Positions 37,141 to 53,164 of a DNA stretch of 64,000 nucleotides are shown piece by piece. The stretch comes from Phocoena phocoena (Eukaryota > Chordata > Mammalia > Artiodactyla > Phocoenidae): contig NC_089221.1 of assembly GCF_963924675.1 (NCBI RefSeq), positions 89,322,998-89,386,997 on the forward strand. Reading direction: 5' to 3'. The position numbers were made by a program, and so were the translations under genes. A model generated the notes under the pieces. The model ran no database searches and was not told the DNA's origin. It worked only from the letters and a program-made list of their open reading frames with translations. The number at the start of each line of letters is the position of its first letter. Position 1 is the stretch's first letter.

Positions 37141-37351
37141 TTGTTTTGTTTTTTTTTTTGCGGTATGTGGGCCTCTCACTGTTGTGGCCTCTCCTGTTGT
37201 GGAGCACAGGCTCCGGACTTGCAGGCTCAGTGGCCATGGCTCATGGGCCCAGGTGTTCCGCGGCATGTGGGATCTTCCCGGACCGGGGCATGAACCCGTG
37301 TCCCCTGCATTGGCAGGCGGACTCTCAACCACTGCGCCACCAGGGAAGCCC
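37141..37351 (-). mobile_element. CHR-2-type SINE
   Basis: Minus-strand copy with a T-rich tail, gcggtatgtgggcctctcac, and a tRNA-like head ending cgccaccagggaagcc. A short flanking duplicate tgttctt lies at 37131-37137 and 37352-37358. It sits at the 5' edge of the antisense L1. The 169-codon open frame across it (37061-37570) is repeat read-through. Confidence 0.9.
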
Positions 37352-37603
37352 TGTTCTTGTTTTTTAAATTACTGCTTGGAGTGGTTTTGTACGTTAAGAA
37401 CTCTGAGCACAATGCTTATGTTTTTCAGGGGCCTTTGGCTGTGTTTGAGATCTGAAAGATTTTTGTTAGTTCCAAAATATGAAAAGAAAACTGTTACAAG
37501 GTATAATACTATGTCATCTTCATTAATTATTAAATTTGGTATATACAAAAACATTTCAAACAATTTGTAGGTTAAACTTTCTCACTTATTAATATCTGTG
37601 TAT

Positions 37604-37644
<41 letters not shown>

Positions 37645-38640
37645 TATAGTTTGGATAGAGGCCAAGGATTATACAGGTCTCAAAACAGTGACAAAACACT
37701 GGAAACACAATAAATATTCATCAATAAGGGATTGGTAAATTAATTATGTTAGGTCTGTACTAACCCCACAATTTTCCCATATTATTCAGGTTTTAAATAG
37801 AATAAGATAGGTTTTAATATATGCTTGTATGGAAAGATCACCAGAGTATATGATAAGAAGCAAAAACAAGTTATAGAATAACATTTATGGAATGAATCTA
37901 TTAATAAAAAAGTACATTTATGTTTGTATATACATAGAACATATTTAGGAATGGAGGTGAACTGATGGGGTATGTAGGGAAGCATGTTGGGGCCAATATT
38001 TATAATAATGTTAAATAAATGTGGTTTTATTTCTCATCTGTTTGCAGTTTTATTTGCAAACTTATATTAGCATGACTCTCTCCAGAATATTAGCTATTTA
38101 TTTTCCTTCCCATTATGTTAGTTCCTTATCCTTTCACTAAGCATTTTTTCCTTAGTCACATTGCTTTATGTAGTTTTAGAATAGAACTCTCTCAAAGCTC
38201 TTTTTGAAAATGTTAATATTTTATGGCCCGTGCTTCCTTTTGTTCTGTATTTTTTCTTAGCCCATCTAAAAGCTCTAATGCATTAATAAAGAATGGTATT
38301 AAGGAAAACTTCAGAAACATTTTTCTTTTTGTTTTGCATTCCTTTATGTTTGTTTGAGTGATCAGTGACCCTATCCTTTGTGAAAGGTTACATTTGTTTG
38401 GAAATGAGAATCATTAATTTTTGACTTCTGGAGACTTTTTCCATAAATAGAAGTCATGCTGGCAATCTGTCAGACTGCTGATTAGTAGTGACTATGAAAC
38501 AAAGAAAAAATTGGATTACGTTTCTCTTGGACTCTTCAGAATTCTTGGCTAGATGTCAGATGTTGTGGGTGATTTATTAACATCTTTGTTGAATGAATGA
38601 GTGAATGAAGATGGTTTTATGGAGAGATTTCAGGGAGTTT
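37352..38640. other. Unassigned intron with (CA)n microsatellite
   Basis: A (CA)n run of about 18 units at 37606-37642. The rest is unassigned. Confidence 0.5.
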
Positions 38641-38800
38641 CTGAATAGTGAATCTTGTCTCTGGCTTCATATTAGGATCACTTAGGGAGCTTTAAAAAAT
38701 GCTGATGCCTGGGACCTGACCCAAACCAATGAAATCAGATTTTCTGAGAGTTAGATCTAGGCATTGGAAATTTTTGTAAACTCTCCAGGTGATGTTAATG
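38640..38800. mobile_element. hAT-type MITE relic (MER5-like)
   Basis: Text resembling MER5-type elements: attaggatcacttagggagc, gctgatgcctgggacctgac, ctctccaggtgatgttaatg. Ends are not resolved. Confidence 0.5.
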
Positions 38801-40556
38801 TGCAGACAGGATTTAAAAATCTGCTGTATCCCGTTAAAACTTTTTGTAGAAATGTGTGTTTTACTTTCTGGGGGGAGGGTGTGTGCAAATTTTCAGAGGG
38901 CTTCTTAACCCAAAATGGCTAAGGACTACTGCTCTAGTTGAATATCTTTCATATTTAAACAATGTTTTTTTTGTTAAACTTTTCTAACTTATATTCCTCA
39001 AGTTGTATAGCATTACTGGGGAAAAATTAGCATTTTTACAGTAGTCTAATCAGAATTTCTTTTTAACTCTGTTTTTCTTCTGATCTACCATACTTCTGGA
39101 CTAGTCTTGACTTGTAAGGTATTTGAAGTTTAAAGAGATGCCTTTTCCCTGAGGTTATCTCTTTCACTTTGCTAGTCATAAAAAGATACCTGTGAATTTT
39201 TTCTTTTTTTTTTAGATTCCTAAATATAGCATAAAATTGTTTTCATTAGCAAACACTCATAAATTTAATAGTTTATACTCTTGGTTGCTCTTTATTGTAT
39301 CATGTAGAGCTTTCACAAGTAAATGCATGAGATTCTGAGATTATTACACAATTAGTATTTATATCTAAAACAAGATTATGCAGTGTTGCTGCCTGCCCCC
39401 TTTTCAGATTTGATGGAAATCTAGTGACATAATAATAAATGACAAAGTTACTGTATTTACCCATCTAAATATGTGCCACAAAGCATTTTTATCATACGCT
39501 CATTATTTATCTATCAGCTATAATTATAAAGGTAATACACCCCCCCCCCCCCGCACACACACACACACATATGGAGAGAGAGAGAGAGGAATTCAACTCA
39601 GCTATTTGTAGGTTGTTTGTTTATCTCCTATTTACTGGAAATGTTTTTGCATGGTAGATCACTATGTGGTAGAGGGCTATTTCTCAGCCTCTGATAATTT
39701 CTAGCACCTGAGATCATGCATGTGCCACGACACATGCGTTCAGGTTGTATTACCTTCAGGCTTGAATCTGAGGTTGCTTCCTTTGTCTCTGTCATCTACA
39801 GCCTCTCTCCTTCCCCTCCAGCACCCCTTTGACATCTGCCTCATTTTTGGATCACCCTTCTTTGCCAAAGGCTGGAAGAGGTACTATATTTTATTGACTT
39901 TAATCATCCATTTATTAAGATTATATATGCAAATATTTCCTCTCATCTACTCACTACTTAATTGACTAATTGGAGACTCAGTAATTTTAGTTCATCCAAA
40001 TAACTTGAAAAAAAGTCAGGTCTATAAAATTTGGAACATTAGAAGAATATATTTAAGTGTCTGTTGTGTGGGTTTTGGCATTTTGGATAGACGAGGCATC
40101 AATTTGTGATCTATTGCAAACTAAAAGCAGGGTAAATGGAGTTATGAATCCATAGTTTAAGTGAGGCAAATTAAAGGTAGCAAGTTGCTCCAAAATATGA
40201 ACATTAACATATCTGCCAAAAGAGGAATTTTGATTAATTTTAGTAAACCGGTAGAGAGTAAAGGTCTTGTTTAGTTCTTTTGTTGACTCAATTTTCTAGT
40301 TTCAAATGAGGTCTCTTTATCATAAGTTGTTATTATCTATCAGTAGGGGATATATTTGAATTCTAGAAGACTGTGTTTAGCTCTCTAGCCATATTCTAAA
40401 GTAAAGCCCAACCACAGGCCTCATGTTTCCCAGTACATTTAAAAAAATTTAAAGTCAGAACATGTTTAACTTTTTCAGTGGAATATAAATAAGATCTCTT
40501 AATTGAAGAATGGTAATTCTCTGTGTGAAAAAGTGTTTATCTTGGATTTTTTGAGA
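38801..40556. other. Unassigned intron with compound simple repeat
   Basis: About 1.75 kb. A compound simple repeat is present: C13 at 39540-39552, (CA)n to about 39568, then (GA)n at 39574-39588. No exon recognised. Confidence 0.5.
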
Positions 40557-40879
40557 TATGAGTTAGCAAACTATAGCCTGTAGGTCAAATCCAGCTAACC
40601 ACTTGTTTTGAGCAGTCTATAAGCCAAGACTGCTCATTACACTTTTAAATGGTTAAACAAATCAAAAGAAGAACTATATTTTGTGATATAAAATATAGTG
40701 TTTATATGTTTATATGAAATTTAAACATCAGAGTACATAAATAAAGTTATATTGGAACACAGCCTTGCTAATTCATTTACCTGTTGCCTATGGGTGCTTT
40801 CCTGCTACAGTGGCAGAGTTGAGCAGTTGTGACCATATATGGCATTCTCATCACTTCACACTGCTGCTTGGCATACTAT

Positions 40880-41985
40880 AAATCACAGTGACATGGTTAT
40901 AATTCAACAGTGTTTTGAATGCCACACATATCATTGTACTACAGCATTTACTTACTTTTAATTATCAGTGCATGCATGTCATGTCAAAACAAGAAAAGAA
41001 GAGAAAATGGATTTTGGATGTCACACTTTAAGACACAGTGGAGTGTGGATTATTTTGTTATTGAATTAGATGGCAAAGCATTGTGTTTATCATGCACTGG
41101 CACTATGGCTGTGCTAAAATAATAAATGTTGACATTATCAGACTAAACACTCATCTCAATATTACTGACTCACAGGAGAGCACTAGTCAGAAAAATTAAA
41201 AAAGTTAAACTGGAATACCTCATCACAGCAGACTTTCTTCAGAAAAATAAAATATGAAAATGTGGATGAAGCCAAAATAAGTTTATGGGTGGCTTATTTG
41301 TTTGCCAAGCAAAAAAAGCCATTTATCAGTGGTAAATTAATTAAATAGTGTTTTACTGCAGTAACTGAAGAAATATGTCGACAGAAAATAAGTTTATGAC
41401 CATTACTCTTTCAGCAAGAACGTTTGCTTGAAGGGTTGAAAACATTGGGGGCTAAATCATTAGTAAATTAAAAAAACACGACAAATGATTTCAACTAAAG
41501 AATTACTTTTGATGAATAAAAAGCCTGTGTGGATCAACTACAAACAAGAATATTTTCATTGAAGTTGACAAAACACTAATTCAGTACAAACTGAAGTGGA
41601 ATCTGTTAAGATGTAATTTTACAACTGATGTTGTTAAAAATATGTGTGTATCAGAAGAAGGTTTAGTTGAACAAATTTACAAAGCTTGTGAAAATGTTAG
41701 GTGTTTAAATCCTGTGGTTATTCATTGTATTATTCAATAGTAGGCACTTTGTGAAAAATGTTGTAATCTAATCATATGGTTACTGAACCAATAATGTCAA
41801 CAGTGAACTTCATTTGCTGTCCTGGACTTGACTATCATCAATTTCATGGATTTTTGTCAGAAATTGAAACTGAATATCCTGAATTGCCTTATCATATAGG
41901 ACTTTGACGATTTAGAACTGGTAAAGTTTTATTGTGATTTTTTTTGAGCTCAGAGTCATGATGAAAATTTTTTTAAAAATCAGAA
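40880..41985 (+). pseudogene. hAT transposase relic, N-terminal to middle part
   Basis: Fragments of a hAT/Charlie transposase with many stops. A BED-finger-like segment lies at about 41068-41120 (ALCLSCTGTMAVLK, a C-x2-C pair). A later stretch at about 41800-41960 reads PGLDYHQFHGFLSEIETEYP, followed by a GKVLL-like segment. These match the conserved GL..RQF..FL.E....Y and RGKVL..F motifs of Charlie transposases and their domesticated relatives. No intact frame, so it is dead. Confidence 0.75.
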
Positions 41986-42000
41986 TATCCCTTTCAACAA

Positions 42001-45753
<3,753 letters not shown>

Positions 45754-45774
45754 AGAATTTCCCTCAACCATTGT

Positions 45775-46190
45775 TATTGAACACTAAATTCTAAAAGCTT
45801 TGGAAATTAGCTATGTAATGAATTAAACCTAAAAGTACAATATCATTCTGTGCTTACATATAGAACTTCTACTCCAATAATGTCAGGATGACAACTAATG
45901 TTGTTTGAATCCCAGGTAATGTCAGGCAGTTTTATATACTTCCTGTACTGTCAGACATTAAAACATGAAGCCAGATCACCATTCCCACCAAATTTGTAGC
46001 TGATGTATTTTTTGAGCTCAAACTATATTTCCAGGAGTGAATTTTGGACTTCGGTACAAAGATTTTGACATTTCAAAATCCATTTAACTGTGCAGTTGAG
46101 GAATTCCCACATAATTTTCAATTAGAAGTGATGAATCTGCAACGTAATGACATGCTAAAAAGCATGCAATATAATGTTATAAATGCTTGC
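45775..46190 (+). pseudogene. hAT transposase relic, C-terminal part
   Basis: Continuation of the Charlie-type transposase after the L1 insertion. A segment at about 46085-46165 reads EEFPHNFQLEVMNLQRNDML, matching the ...LQLELIDLQC-like motif near the dimerisation region of this family. Frameshifted and dead. Confidence 0.7.
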
Positions 46191-46587
46191 TAAGCAATAA
46201 ATATGCTCAATTAAGATATGCTCATGGATTGATACTAGTATTTGGCAGTACCTATCTTTTCAAAGTGAAATACATAAAATCTCATTACATATCTTCATTT
46301 ACAAGTGAATATTATAGTGGATTTTGTTGGTAAGCACTAACTTTGAGTCCCAGTGAAAGGAAATAATAGCACCCTCGAAAGATTTCTGTCCTTATTAGTA
46401 GACTGGTGTTACAATAAATTGTACCCAGTTATTATTATATTTTGAATTTGTCGATAAAATATTTGTGAATATTTTTTTCTCTTTGGCTATATTAATACTT
46501 ATATAATATCCTTGATTTTGCCTCATGGGGGCAAAGCCTAAAATATTTACTCTCCAGACTTTTATAGAAAATGTTTGCTGATTTTTG

Positions 46588-47389
46588 TTGTAAGGAATGA
46601 CACCAATTTAACCCATTGGAATGTCTGAATCAACCTTATCAATTCATGGAATGACAAATAATGCAGTACTCTCACATGTTAAGCAGGACCTCGGTTTTTG
46701 TTATGTCTGTTTTTGGCTGTTTTCATTTATAATCTTAACTCGATTTTGGTCTTTGTTTAAACATATACTGCAGTTATATTGGATTGTGTTAGGGGAATAC
46801 TTTTTGAATGAGTGAGTTGGGAAGATTTGGAAATATGTAAAATGTTAGAAGGCAGATGATATGTTAGAAGGACAGTTTGGTCTTAACCAAATAAATCATG
46901 GAAGGCAGGTAGATTTTTTGTATTGAGGTGGATTAGGTTGTATATTAGGAGAAATTCACAACTTTTGCTTGGTTGGTTAGGAACCATCCTCTTCGGTTTA
47001 ATCTGTTTAATCTTGAGAAAAGCTAATAGATTTGTGACATGGGAGAGAATGTCATCCATAAATTGCTATGCTGCTGCAATTGTATTTTAAGAAAGAGTTT
47101 CCAAGAAATGGTTTATTTCTTCAATTTATGTGGCAGTAATAGAGAAGAGTTGTCAGAAAAGTTACTTCAGGCAACTGTAACCTTTATTCCACTTGGGTTT
47201 TTATTAACCCAAATGTCGCAATTAATGTGACAGTATTAGGAATTTGCAATTTATAATTTTTTAGGAAGTTGGGTCTCTTTAAGAGTGCTGTATGATTTAA
47301 ATAATAATAGCCAATGGTTTGAAGATATACAAAGTATTGTTATAAGTATTAGAAGCTTGTTATTATCCACAATAATTGCTTTAAGCTTT
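46588..47389. other. Unassigned intronic sequence
   Basis: About 800 bp with no recognised element. Confidence 0.4.
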
Positions 47390-48060
47390 TGTATCTTTTA
47401 AATACAACCAAATCTTTAAAAATTTTCTAACTAATACATGTAGGTGATAAAACTGCAAAATCTTGCAAAAGGGTAGAGAGTGAAAATCAAAGTTCTCCCT
47501 TTTCTTTTTGACCCTATTTCAACCTTCTAGTGTGAATTCATGAAAAAAGTTTATCTTTCCAGAATGTATATATAAGCATATGAATGTATATAAATTGTAT
47601 TCTTAAGTGGAGTCATTCTATACATACTCTTGCATCATCTACTTTTCTTAACATATATGAAATCTTCTTAATAGTGTACAGTGCTTTCCTGCTTTCGTAT
47701 ATGTAACATAATTCATTTAATTTAGTTATTTATTGGTGGACATTTATGTTATTTCTACTGTAGATTTTTTTATTGCCAGCGGCAGATGCTGGTTCTGTCG
47801 AGCCTGAAGCTTACAAAATTTGGAGGGGAGGAACATCTAACAGAAAAACTATACAAATTTGCAAATATAAAATTAAGTATGGAGCCTTGGAATGTATCAT
47901 GCAGGTGTGGTTTCTGAAGGTTATGTGTCATTAGCGTCATAGTAAATTCACCTTTGGTTATTGCGAGTATAAGTTGTGGCACAGTAAACATCCTTGTATT
48001 TACAGCTTTGTACACTTGTTGAAACATATATATTGGATAAATTTTGTGAGGTGGAATTAC
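47390..48060 (-). mobile_element. L1M 3' fragment interrupted by a 180-bp insertion
   Basis: Old antisense L1 3' region: caaaagggtagagagtgaaa, gtggacatttatgttatttc, then after the break cacagtaaacatccttgtat and ggtggaattactaagat. The break is at 47777-47956. Confidence 0.6.
47777..47956. mobile_element. Unrecognised 180-bp insertion with hAT-like TSD
   Basis: It splits the L1M fragment cleanly. The 8-bp flanks tttattgc (47769-47776) and gttattgc (47957-47964) match at seven positions. It starts cagcggcagatgctgg and ends gtaaattcacctttg. The terminal CAG/CTTTG-like ends are compatible with a hAT-type non-autonomous element, but the inverted-repeat match is weak. I do not recognise the family. 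Confidence 0.55.
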
Positions 48061-48069
48061 TAAGATGGA

Positions 48070-48310
48070 GAATATTAGTTGTTAAGATCATGGACTTAGA
48101 GTTTAAGCTGCCTGGGCTCTAGTACCAGGTCTTCCACATACCAGCTCTGTGAACTTGGACAAGATCCTTAACCTCTCTGTACTTCAGTTCCTCATATGAT
48201 AATGAAAATAATACTAATAGTTTTGTTATAAGACTGATGTGAATTTAAGTGCTATTTCTAAAGTGCTTAAAACTGTGCTTGTCAGTCAGTACATGTTAAG
48301 TATTATGTCA
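48070..48310 (+). mobile_element. MIR
   Basis: Plus-strand MIR with a well-preserved core: gctgcctgggctctagtacc, ccagctctgtgaacttggac, cttaacctctctgtacttcag, tcctcatatgataatg. Confidence 0.85.
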
Positions 48311-49979
48311 GTTTTTTGAGTTTTTTTTAATGAGATAGTATCATTTTATGACATTTAAATATTTGCGTCATGATTGTTTAAGTATACCATGATATCTAAT
48401 TTAAAATTTTAAATAAGCCTTTTGAACTGTTACTGTTATATTTGTGTACAGAACATATACAACAATGACATCGTAGTGAATAGTTCTTTGAAATTTGCAA
48501 ACTATTTTTATGTTTATTAAGTCATCTATATATAACCTGTATATACTGGAATGTTTTCCTCTTAATCCATTCCACTCCAGGTGGAGAAAAGGGACAATAT
48601 TTTCCCCATATAATTCCATTCTTCTAAATCTTCTTTGTCTTTTGTACTTTGAATTTGCAACCATGGGTCTGTAGAGATTTAGAAATATTAAGAAATTTTG
48701 ACTTCAAAGGCTTATCTTTGCTCAATTTTTTATTTAAGAAGACTTTGCATAAAGCTCTGCTATGCTTTGTTTGCGCTAAGGCTGTAAAAGATTAAAGCCT
48801 GAAGAAGAGGTACTATTTTTTTTGACATGATCAAGAGCGAGATAAAGTAGAGGAAACTAATATTATTATTCCTTTTTCTGTGATCTTCTTCTCCTTCCCT
48901 TTTTCTTGTCTTCTTTCTTTCTTCCTACAGCCTTCATTGCTCAACGTAACAGGTAGTAAATTCTAGCTAACATAACAGACCTGCCAGAGAACAGAAGTAT
49001 TACTAGCTCTTCTAGGCCTTTGTTTTAACTTCTAGTACCTTTCCAGCTCTTTAGAGAATCTAATAAGCTGGTGGTAGGTTTCTTTCCCTTTCTGGGTTAA
49101 AATTGTTTTAGCACAAATCAGAAATTTGAAAAGAAATCACGAGTACCACCTCATTCTTCTCACAAATGAGCTGACATGTGTACGTCACAAGTTTAGCATA
49201 AACAAAACTTCATATTTAATTCTTCATTGAAAGCTTATATGATATTTTTCAGAAGGCTGAATGATTGCTAAAGGAAGTAGAAAGTATTAGCAGATTTGGA
49301 TTTTAATATACTTGGCTAGAATTGCCACGTGCCAGTGGTCTCTGATAGAGGGAGTTAGGCAGTCTAAGGTGGTTTAAACAATGGATCAGGACTCTGGCTT
49401 TCACCTCATTCCTCCCTTCTTACCCCATTTCAAAGTAAAAAGAGGGCAACACTACAATTAACTAGAGTAACTATGATGCTCACCACAATCAACTGTCTTC
49501 CCTTGAATTTTTCCAAGTGATAAATATGAAGAAATCAATAGTAAAACTCCCCATTTTTTGCTTCCTTTTAGATTTGTGGTGATATTATTACTGTCATGTC
49601 ACATCAAATCAACATGTATGTGTATGTGTGTGTATATGTGTGTATAGAGACATACTGTTTTGTTTGCATCAAGAATAACAAAGACATGCAAGCTTATGTT
49701 ATTTCTCATGGAACCGAAATTCTTCAGATTTCCAAAAAGTTAGAGTTCTTGGAAATGACACTGTTAAAAGGGAAAAACAACTTTTAATTATGAATGGCTC
49801 CTCTACTTTCAATGTAGCATTCTTGCAATTTCTTTACTTTACTTGTCCTTAATTAGGAATAATGTATAAATAATATAACCTGTTCTTGAGTTTTATTTAA
49901 AATACACTCAATCCTACCTCTGCCTTGGGAACAATGTTAACTTTTGCATCCAATGTTAACAAAATATTCTTTAAAAAAA
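48311..49979. other. Unassigned intronic sequence (1.7 kb)
   Basis: No exon or repeat recognised. A short TGTGTATG-type simple stretch lies near 49616-49645. The open frame 49596-49787 begins within it and looks like chance. Confidence 0.45.
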
Positions 49980-49990
49980 TAGAAGACAAT

Positions 49991-50119
49991 TTTTTTTTTT
50001 CTTTTTTTTTGGCTGTGCCATGTGGCCTATGGTATTGTAGTTCCCCGACCAGGGATCGAACCTGGGCCCTCTGCAGTGAAAGCACGGGGTCCTAACCACT
50101 GGACCGCCAGGGAATTCCC
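49991..50119 (-). mobile_element. CHR-1-type short SINE
   Basis: Minus-strand copy: T-rich tail, ggctgtgccatgtggcctatg, head ggaccgccagggaattccc. Perfect 11-bp duplication tagaagacaat at 49980-49990 and 50120-50130. Confidence 0.93.
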
Positions 50120-50189
50120 TAGAAGACAATATTTAAAGTTACTTTTCGAAAAATATTTTTTACGAAACTAGTAAAATTGGTTAATAATA

Positions 50190-50390
50190 TACAGTTACAT
50201 TTATAGGGAATATACTATGCTTCCAAATCCATGTTAGGAACTTTAAAACTATTCATCATAGTTACAGGAACCCTTTAAATTGAGTATTAATTTCTGTTTT
50301 ATTAGGGAAGAAAATGGAAGTTTAGAAAAGCCAAGTAAATATTGAACATGAAGGTGTCTGCTTCTAGACCTGTTGTCTGTTATACCAGAG
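50190..50390 (-). mobile_element. MIR-like relic
   Basis: Antisense MIR-like order (tattagggaagaaaatggaag, tttagaaaagccaagtaaat). Diverged. Confidence 0.45.
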
Positions 50391-51014
50391 TAAGGTGCTT
50401 TACAAAATGCAGTAGAGGTATAGAGTTATAAACACAAATAATTCTCTTAATCTGATGTAGAAAGGTAAAGTGATTAGCTTGGTGATAAAATGTTTGCATG
50501 AAAGGAGTCAGCCCTGTACTAATGACATCTATATACAGAGAACTAAAGCTTCCCTCACTGCACCACTGCAGTAGGGGTTCATATATCCGTTTAGCCCATA
50601 TGGTGGGTGAAAATCATAAATTGTGCTGTTCCCACATTGAGATAGCTCTTTGGTTTCACACTCTAGATAATTGAGAATGATTGGAATCAGGAGAGCCTTG
50701 AGAGTTATTAGGGAATTGCAGAGAAAAGCTTAATGTGTGAACTCATGAGAAAAACAAGACATAGAGAACTGAGTTGAGCACATACTTGCAGAGTGTGCAA
50801 GACACTGTGCTAAGTGTAAGGGATGTGCTGTGAAGAGTAAGCCATGGTGCCTGCATCTTACAGTTTGGTGGGACTATGTATTTATTTCAGGATGGAGCAG
50901 AGAATATGGTACAGTGAGAAGAATTGAGAAGAAACTAGGGAAAGAAACAGTAATAGTCAAAGAGAGGAAAGAAGAAGAAGAGAGGGTTGGAAGAAAAAAG
51001 GTCGATGTCTCTTC
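50391..51014. other. Intron with ancient-repeat text and purine-rich tract
   Basis: At about 50775-50880 the phrases gacactgtgctaag and gtgcctgcatcttacagttt resemble the start of the ancient repeat at 18160. A purine-rich tract runs at about 50905-51000 and another at 51120-51255. Confidence 0.45.
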
Positions 51015-51135
51015 TACTAGAATGTAAGTTTCCTGAAGCCAAACTTGTTTATTGTTGTATCCCTAGTGTCTAGGAGCATGCCTGACACAAGGTATGCTCT
51101 TAGTAAACACCTGTTTAGATGAATGAAGGAAGAAT
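51015..51135 (+). mobile_element. L2 3' end
   Basis: Characteristic LINE-2 tail text: tagaatgtaagtttcctgaag, tgttgtatccctagtgtcta, gcctgacacaaggtatgctc, and an ending in gatgaatgaa repeats. Confidence 0.75.
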
Positions 51136-51837
51136 TGAGAAGAGAGGTGAATGGAAAATTGAGCAGGAAGAAAAGAAGAGAATAGAGAAAGGTATAGGAG
51201 AGAGAAGTAAAAGAACAGAGGAGAGGAAAGTGATAAAGAGAGGGAAAGAGCTTTCTACCAAATTCAGCTTTGATGCAACATGGCCAAGGCAGCGGTGAGA
51301 AGATTGTCTTTATTACCTCTAGACTGGGGTTGGGACAGGTACAGAGGTAGGGTCCTGTGTTCCAGACTTTCATGCTGATTAAATGAGATTATATATAGGG
51401 CAGAGTTTTATAAAGAGCAAAGCATTATGTGTGAGTGTTATTTACTTATGTATTTATAGTTGTTAATAAGTAGCTTGAAGCCAGAAGTTGAAATGTAGGT
51501 TTCTTGAGAATGACCTCTAATTTTAATACAGTAATGCTTTCTGTGTCTAGTAGTCAGGATATGAACTATTCTACAAAACTGAATTTTCCTGATAATCAAA
51601 GCTTATATTGTCATCAAATTCAACAAAATAATTTTACCAGATTTGATGTATGTCTCTTGTAAATATATATATATTCTTAAAAAAATAACTATCTAATTTA
51701 ACCTTTCCCTTATGATTCTGGATCATTATTATAAGCATCATTGATTATGTTTTGCTATATTACTGCCCTCAGAAACCTGTTGAGATTTATTATGTTGCTT
51801 AACTCTTAACATAGATGAAGTAATCTGGATTACTGTT
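51136..51837. other. Unassigned intron with polypurine stretch
   Basis: Polypurine at 51120-51255 on the + strand, otherwise unassigned. The 118-codon minus-strand open frame (51017-51373) covers the polypyrimidine complement and an L2 tail and is not a gene. Confidence 0.45.
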
Positions 51838-52024
51838 TTTTGAGTTCTTCTGATTATGTCTCACGGGTTTTCTGTCTCTTCTGTCTCTATTACCTATTAT
51901 TTAATAGTTTAAAAATCAAATTAATTTTTGTTATAAGAGATTTAACTAATATAGATAAATATAGAGTAAAATACAAGAGGCTTTTTTGTCCTTAAATCAC
52001 TCTCTATTCCAATCCCAAACCCCT
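51838..52024 (+). repeat. Direct repeat unit A (187 bp)
   Basis: Starts ttttgagttcttctgattatg and ends near aatcccaaacccct. A second, diverged copy lies at 52915-53099 in the same orientation, about 1.08 kb away. By eye, identity is around 85 percent. The L1M-like 3' sequence continues after unit A but not after the second copy. Confidence 0.85.
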
Positions 52025-52870
52025 CAGAGTGATGATGAAAGTTTGGTTTGTAGTAACCTGTTTTTTCTCCACACATAAATACATACATAGTGTATTAATC
52101 TGCTATGGCTGCCATGATAAAATACCATGAATGGGTGGATTAATCAACAGCATTTACTTCTCATTGTTCTGGATGTTAGAAGTTCCAGATCAAGGTGCTG
52201 GCCAGTTTGGCTCCTGGTGAAATTATTTTCCTGGGTGTAGACTGCTGCCTTCTTGTGTACTCACATGACCTCTTCTTTGTCTGGGATTGGAGAGAGAAGC
52301 AGCATGAGCAAACCCTCTGGTGTCTCGTCTAAGGACACTAATCCCATCATGAAGGCTCCACCCTCACAAACTCATCTAACCCTAATTACCTCCCAAAGTC
52401 CCTCTCTCCAAATACCATCACTTTGAGGGTTAGGATTTCAACATATGAATTTTGAGGGAATACAATTCAGTCAGTAGCACATATACACATACATTTATTT
52501 CAATATAAATGGAACCATGCTATATGTATTTTTCAGCATCATGCCTTTTAATTTAAGACTTTGCCTTGGAAGAATGTTTTATGTGTGCACCTCATTCTTT
52601 TTAGTGACTATATGCTCTGTATCTTAAATGGATTAAAATTTATTCAGCTATTCCCCTGTTGATGAACATTTAAATATTTTTTAGTTTTTTGTTTTATAAA
52701 CAGTGTTATAACAAACATGTTCATATGGACTGATTGTGTGCACTTTGTAAAGTATTCTGGTAAGACAGATTTTTAGATGGTCAAACAATATTCTAATTTG
52801 AAGTTTGAGAGACAATTCCAAGTTGACCACTAAAAAATTTGTGCTAGTTTTGTCACATCAATAGGGTATG
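52025..52870 (-). mobile_element. L1M 3' fragment interrupted by an LTR
   Basis: Antisense L1M-like 3' sequence (ttgtagtaacctgttttttc; after the LTR, aatggaaccatgctatatgt, attcccctgttgatgaac). Split by the MLT1-type LTR at 52091-52479. Confidence 0.55.
52091..52479 (-). mobile_element. MLT1-type (ERVL-MaLR) solo LTR
   Basis: Reads from tgtattaatctgctatggctg to caattcagtcagtagca, the minus-strand form of an MLT1 LTR, with typical internal phrases (cagttctggatg-like, aggacactaatccc, ccctaattacctccc). The 5-bp flanks catag (52086-52090) and catat (52480-52484) match at four positions. There is no internal retroviral sequence, so it is a solo LTR or a MaLR remnant. Old and inactive. Confidence 0.85.
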
Positions 52871-52914
52871 TGTCTTCCTTCCTTCCTCCCTCCCTCTCTC
52901 CCTCCTTCCCTATA
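52871..52914. repeat. Pyrimidine microsatellite (CTTC/CCCT)n
   Basis: ttccttccttcctccctccc-type run immediately left of direct repeat copy A'. Confidence 0.9.
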
Positions 52915-53099
52915 TTTTGAGTTGTTCTGATTATGTCTCATAGTTTTTCTACCTCCTCTATCTCTATTACATATTATTTAACAGTTTAAAAATCATATTC
53001 ATTTTTGTTATGAGATTTAAATAATATAGATAAATATAGAGTAAAATATGAGAGGCTTTTTTGTCCTTAAATCACCCCCTATTCCAATCCTATACCCCT
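52915..53099 (+). repeat. Direct repeat unit A' (185 bp)
   Basis: Second copy of the block at 51838-52024, sharing gattatgtctca, agtttaaaaatca, atagataaatatagagtaaa and gaggcttttttgtccttaaa. It is bounded on both sides by CTTC-type microsatellites. Confidence 0.85.
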
Positions 53100-53105
53100 T
53101 CCATT

Positions 53106-53164
53106 CTTCTTATATCTTCCTTCCTTCCCTCCTTCCTTCCTTCCTTCCTTCCTTTTTCTTTCTT
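53106..53164. repeat. (CTTC)n microsatellite
   Basis: A ttcc-unit run to the right of A'. Short open frames across it are artefacts. Confidence 0.9.

Noticed and set aside
37061..37570. 169-codon open frame with a hydrophobic start
   Set aside because: It reads through an antisense L1 and a CHR-2 SINE; the same peptide text recurs in every CHR-2 copy.
51017..51373. 118-codon minus-strand open frame
   Set aside because: It spans an L2 tail and the complement of a polypurine tract; low complexity, not a gene.
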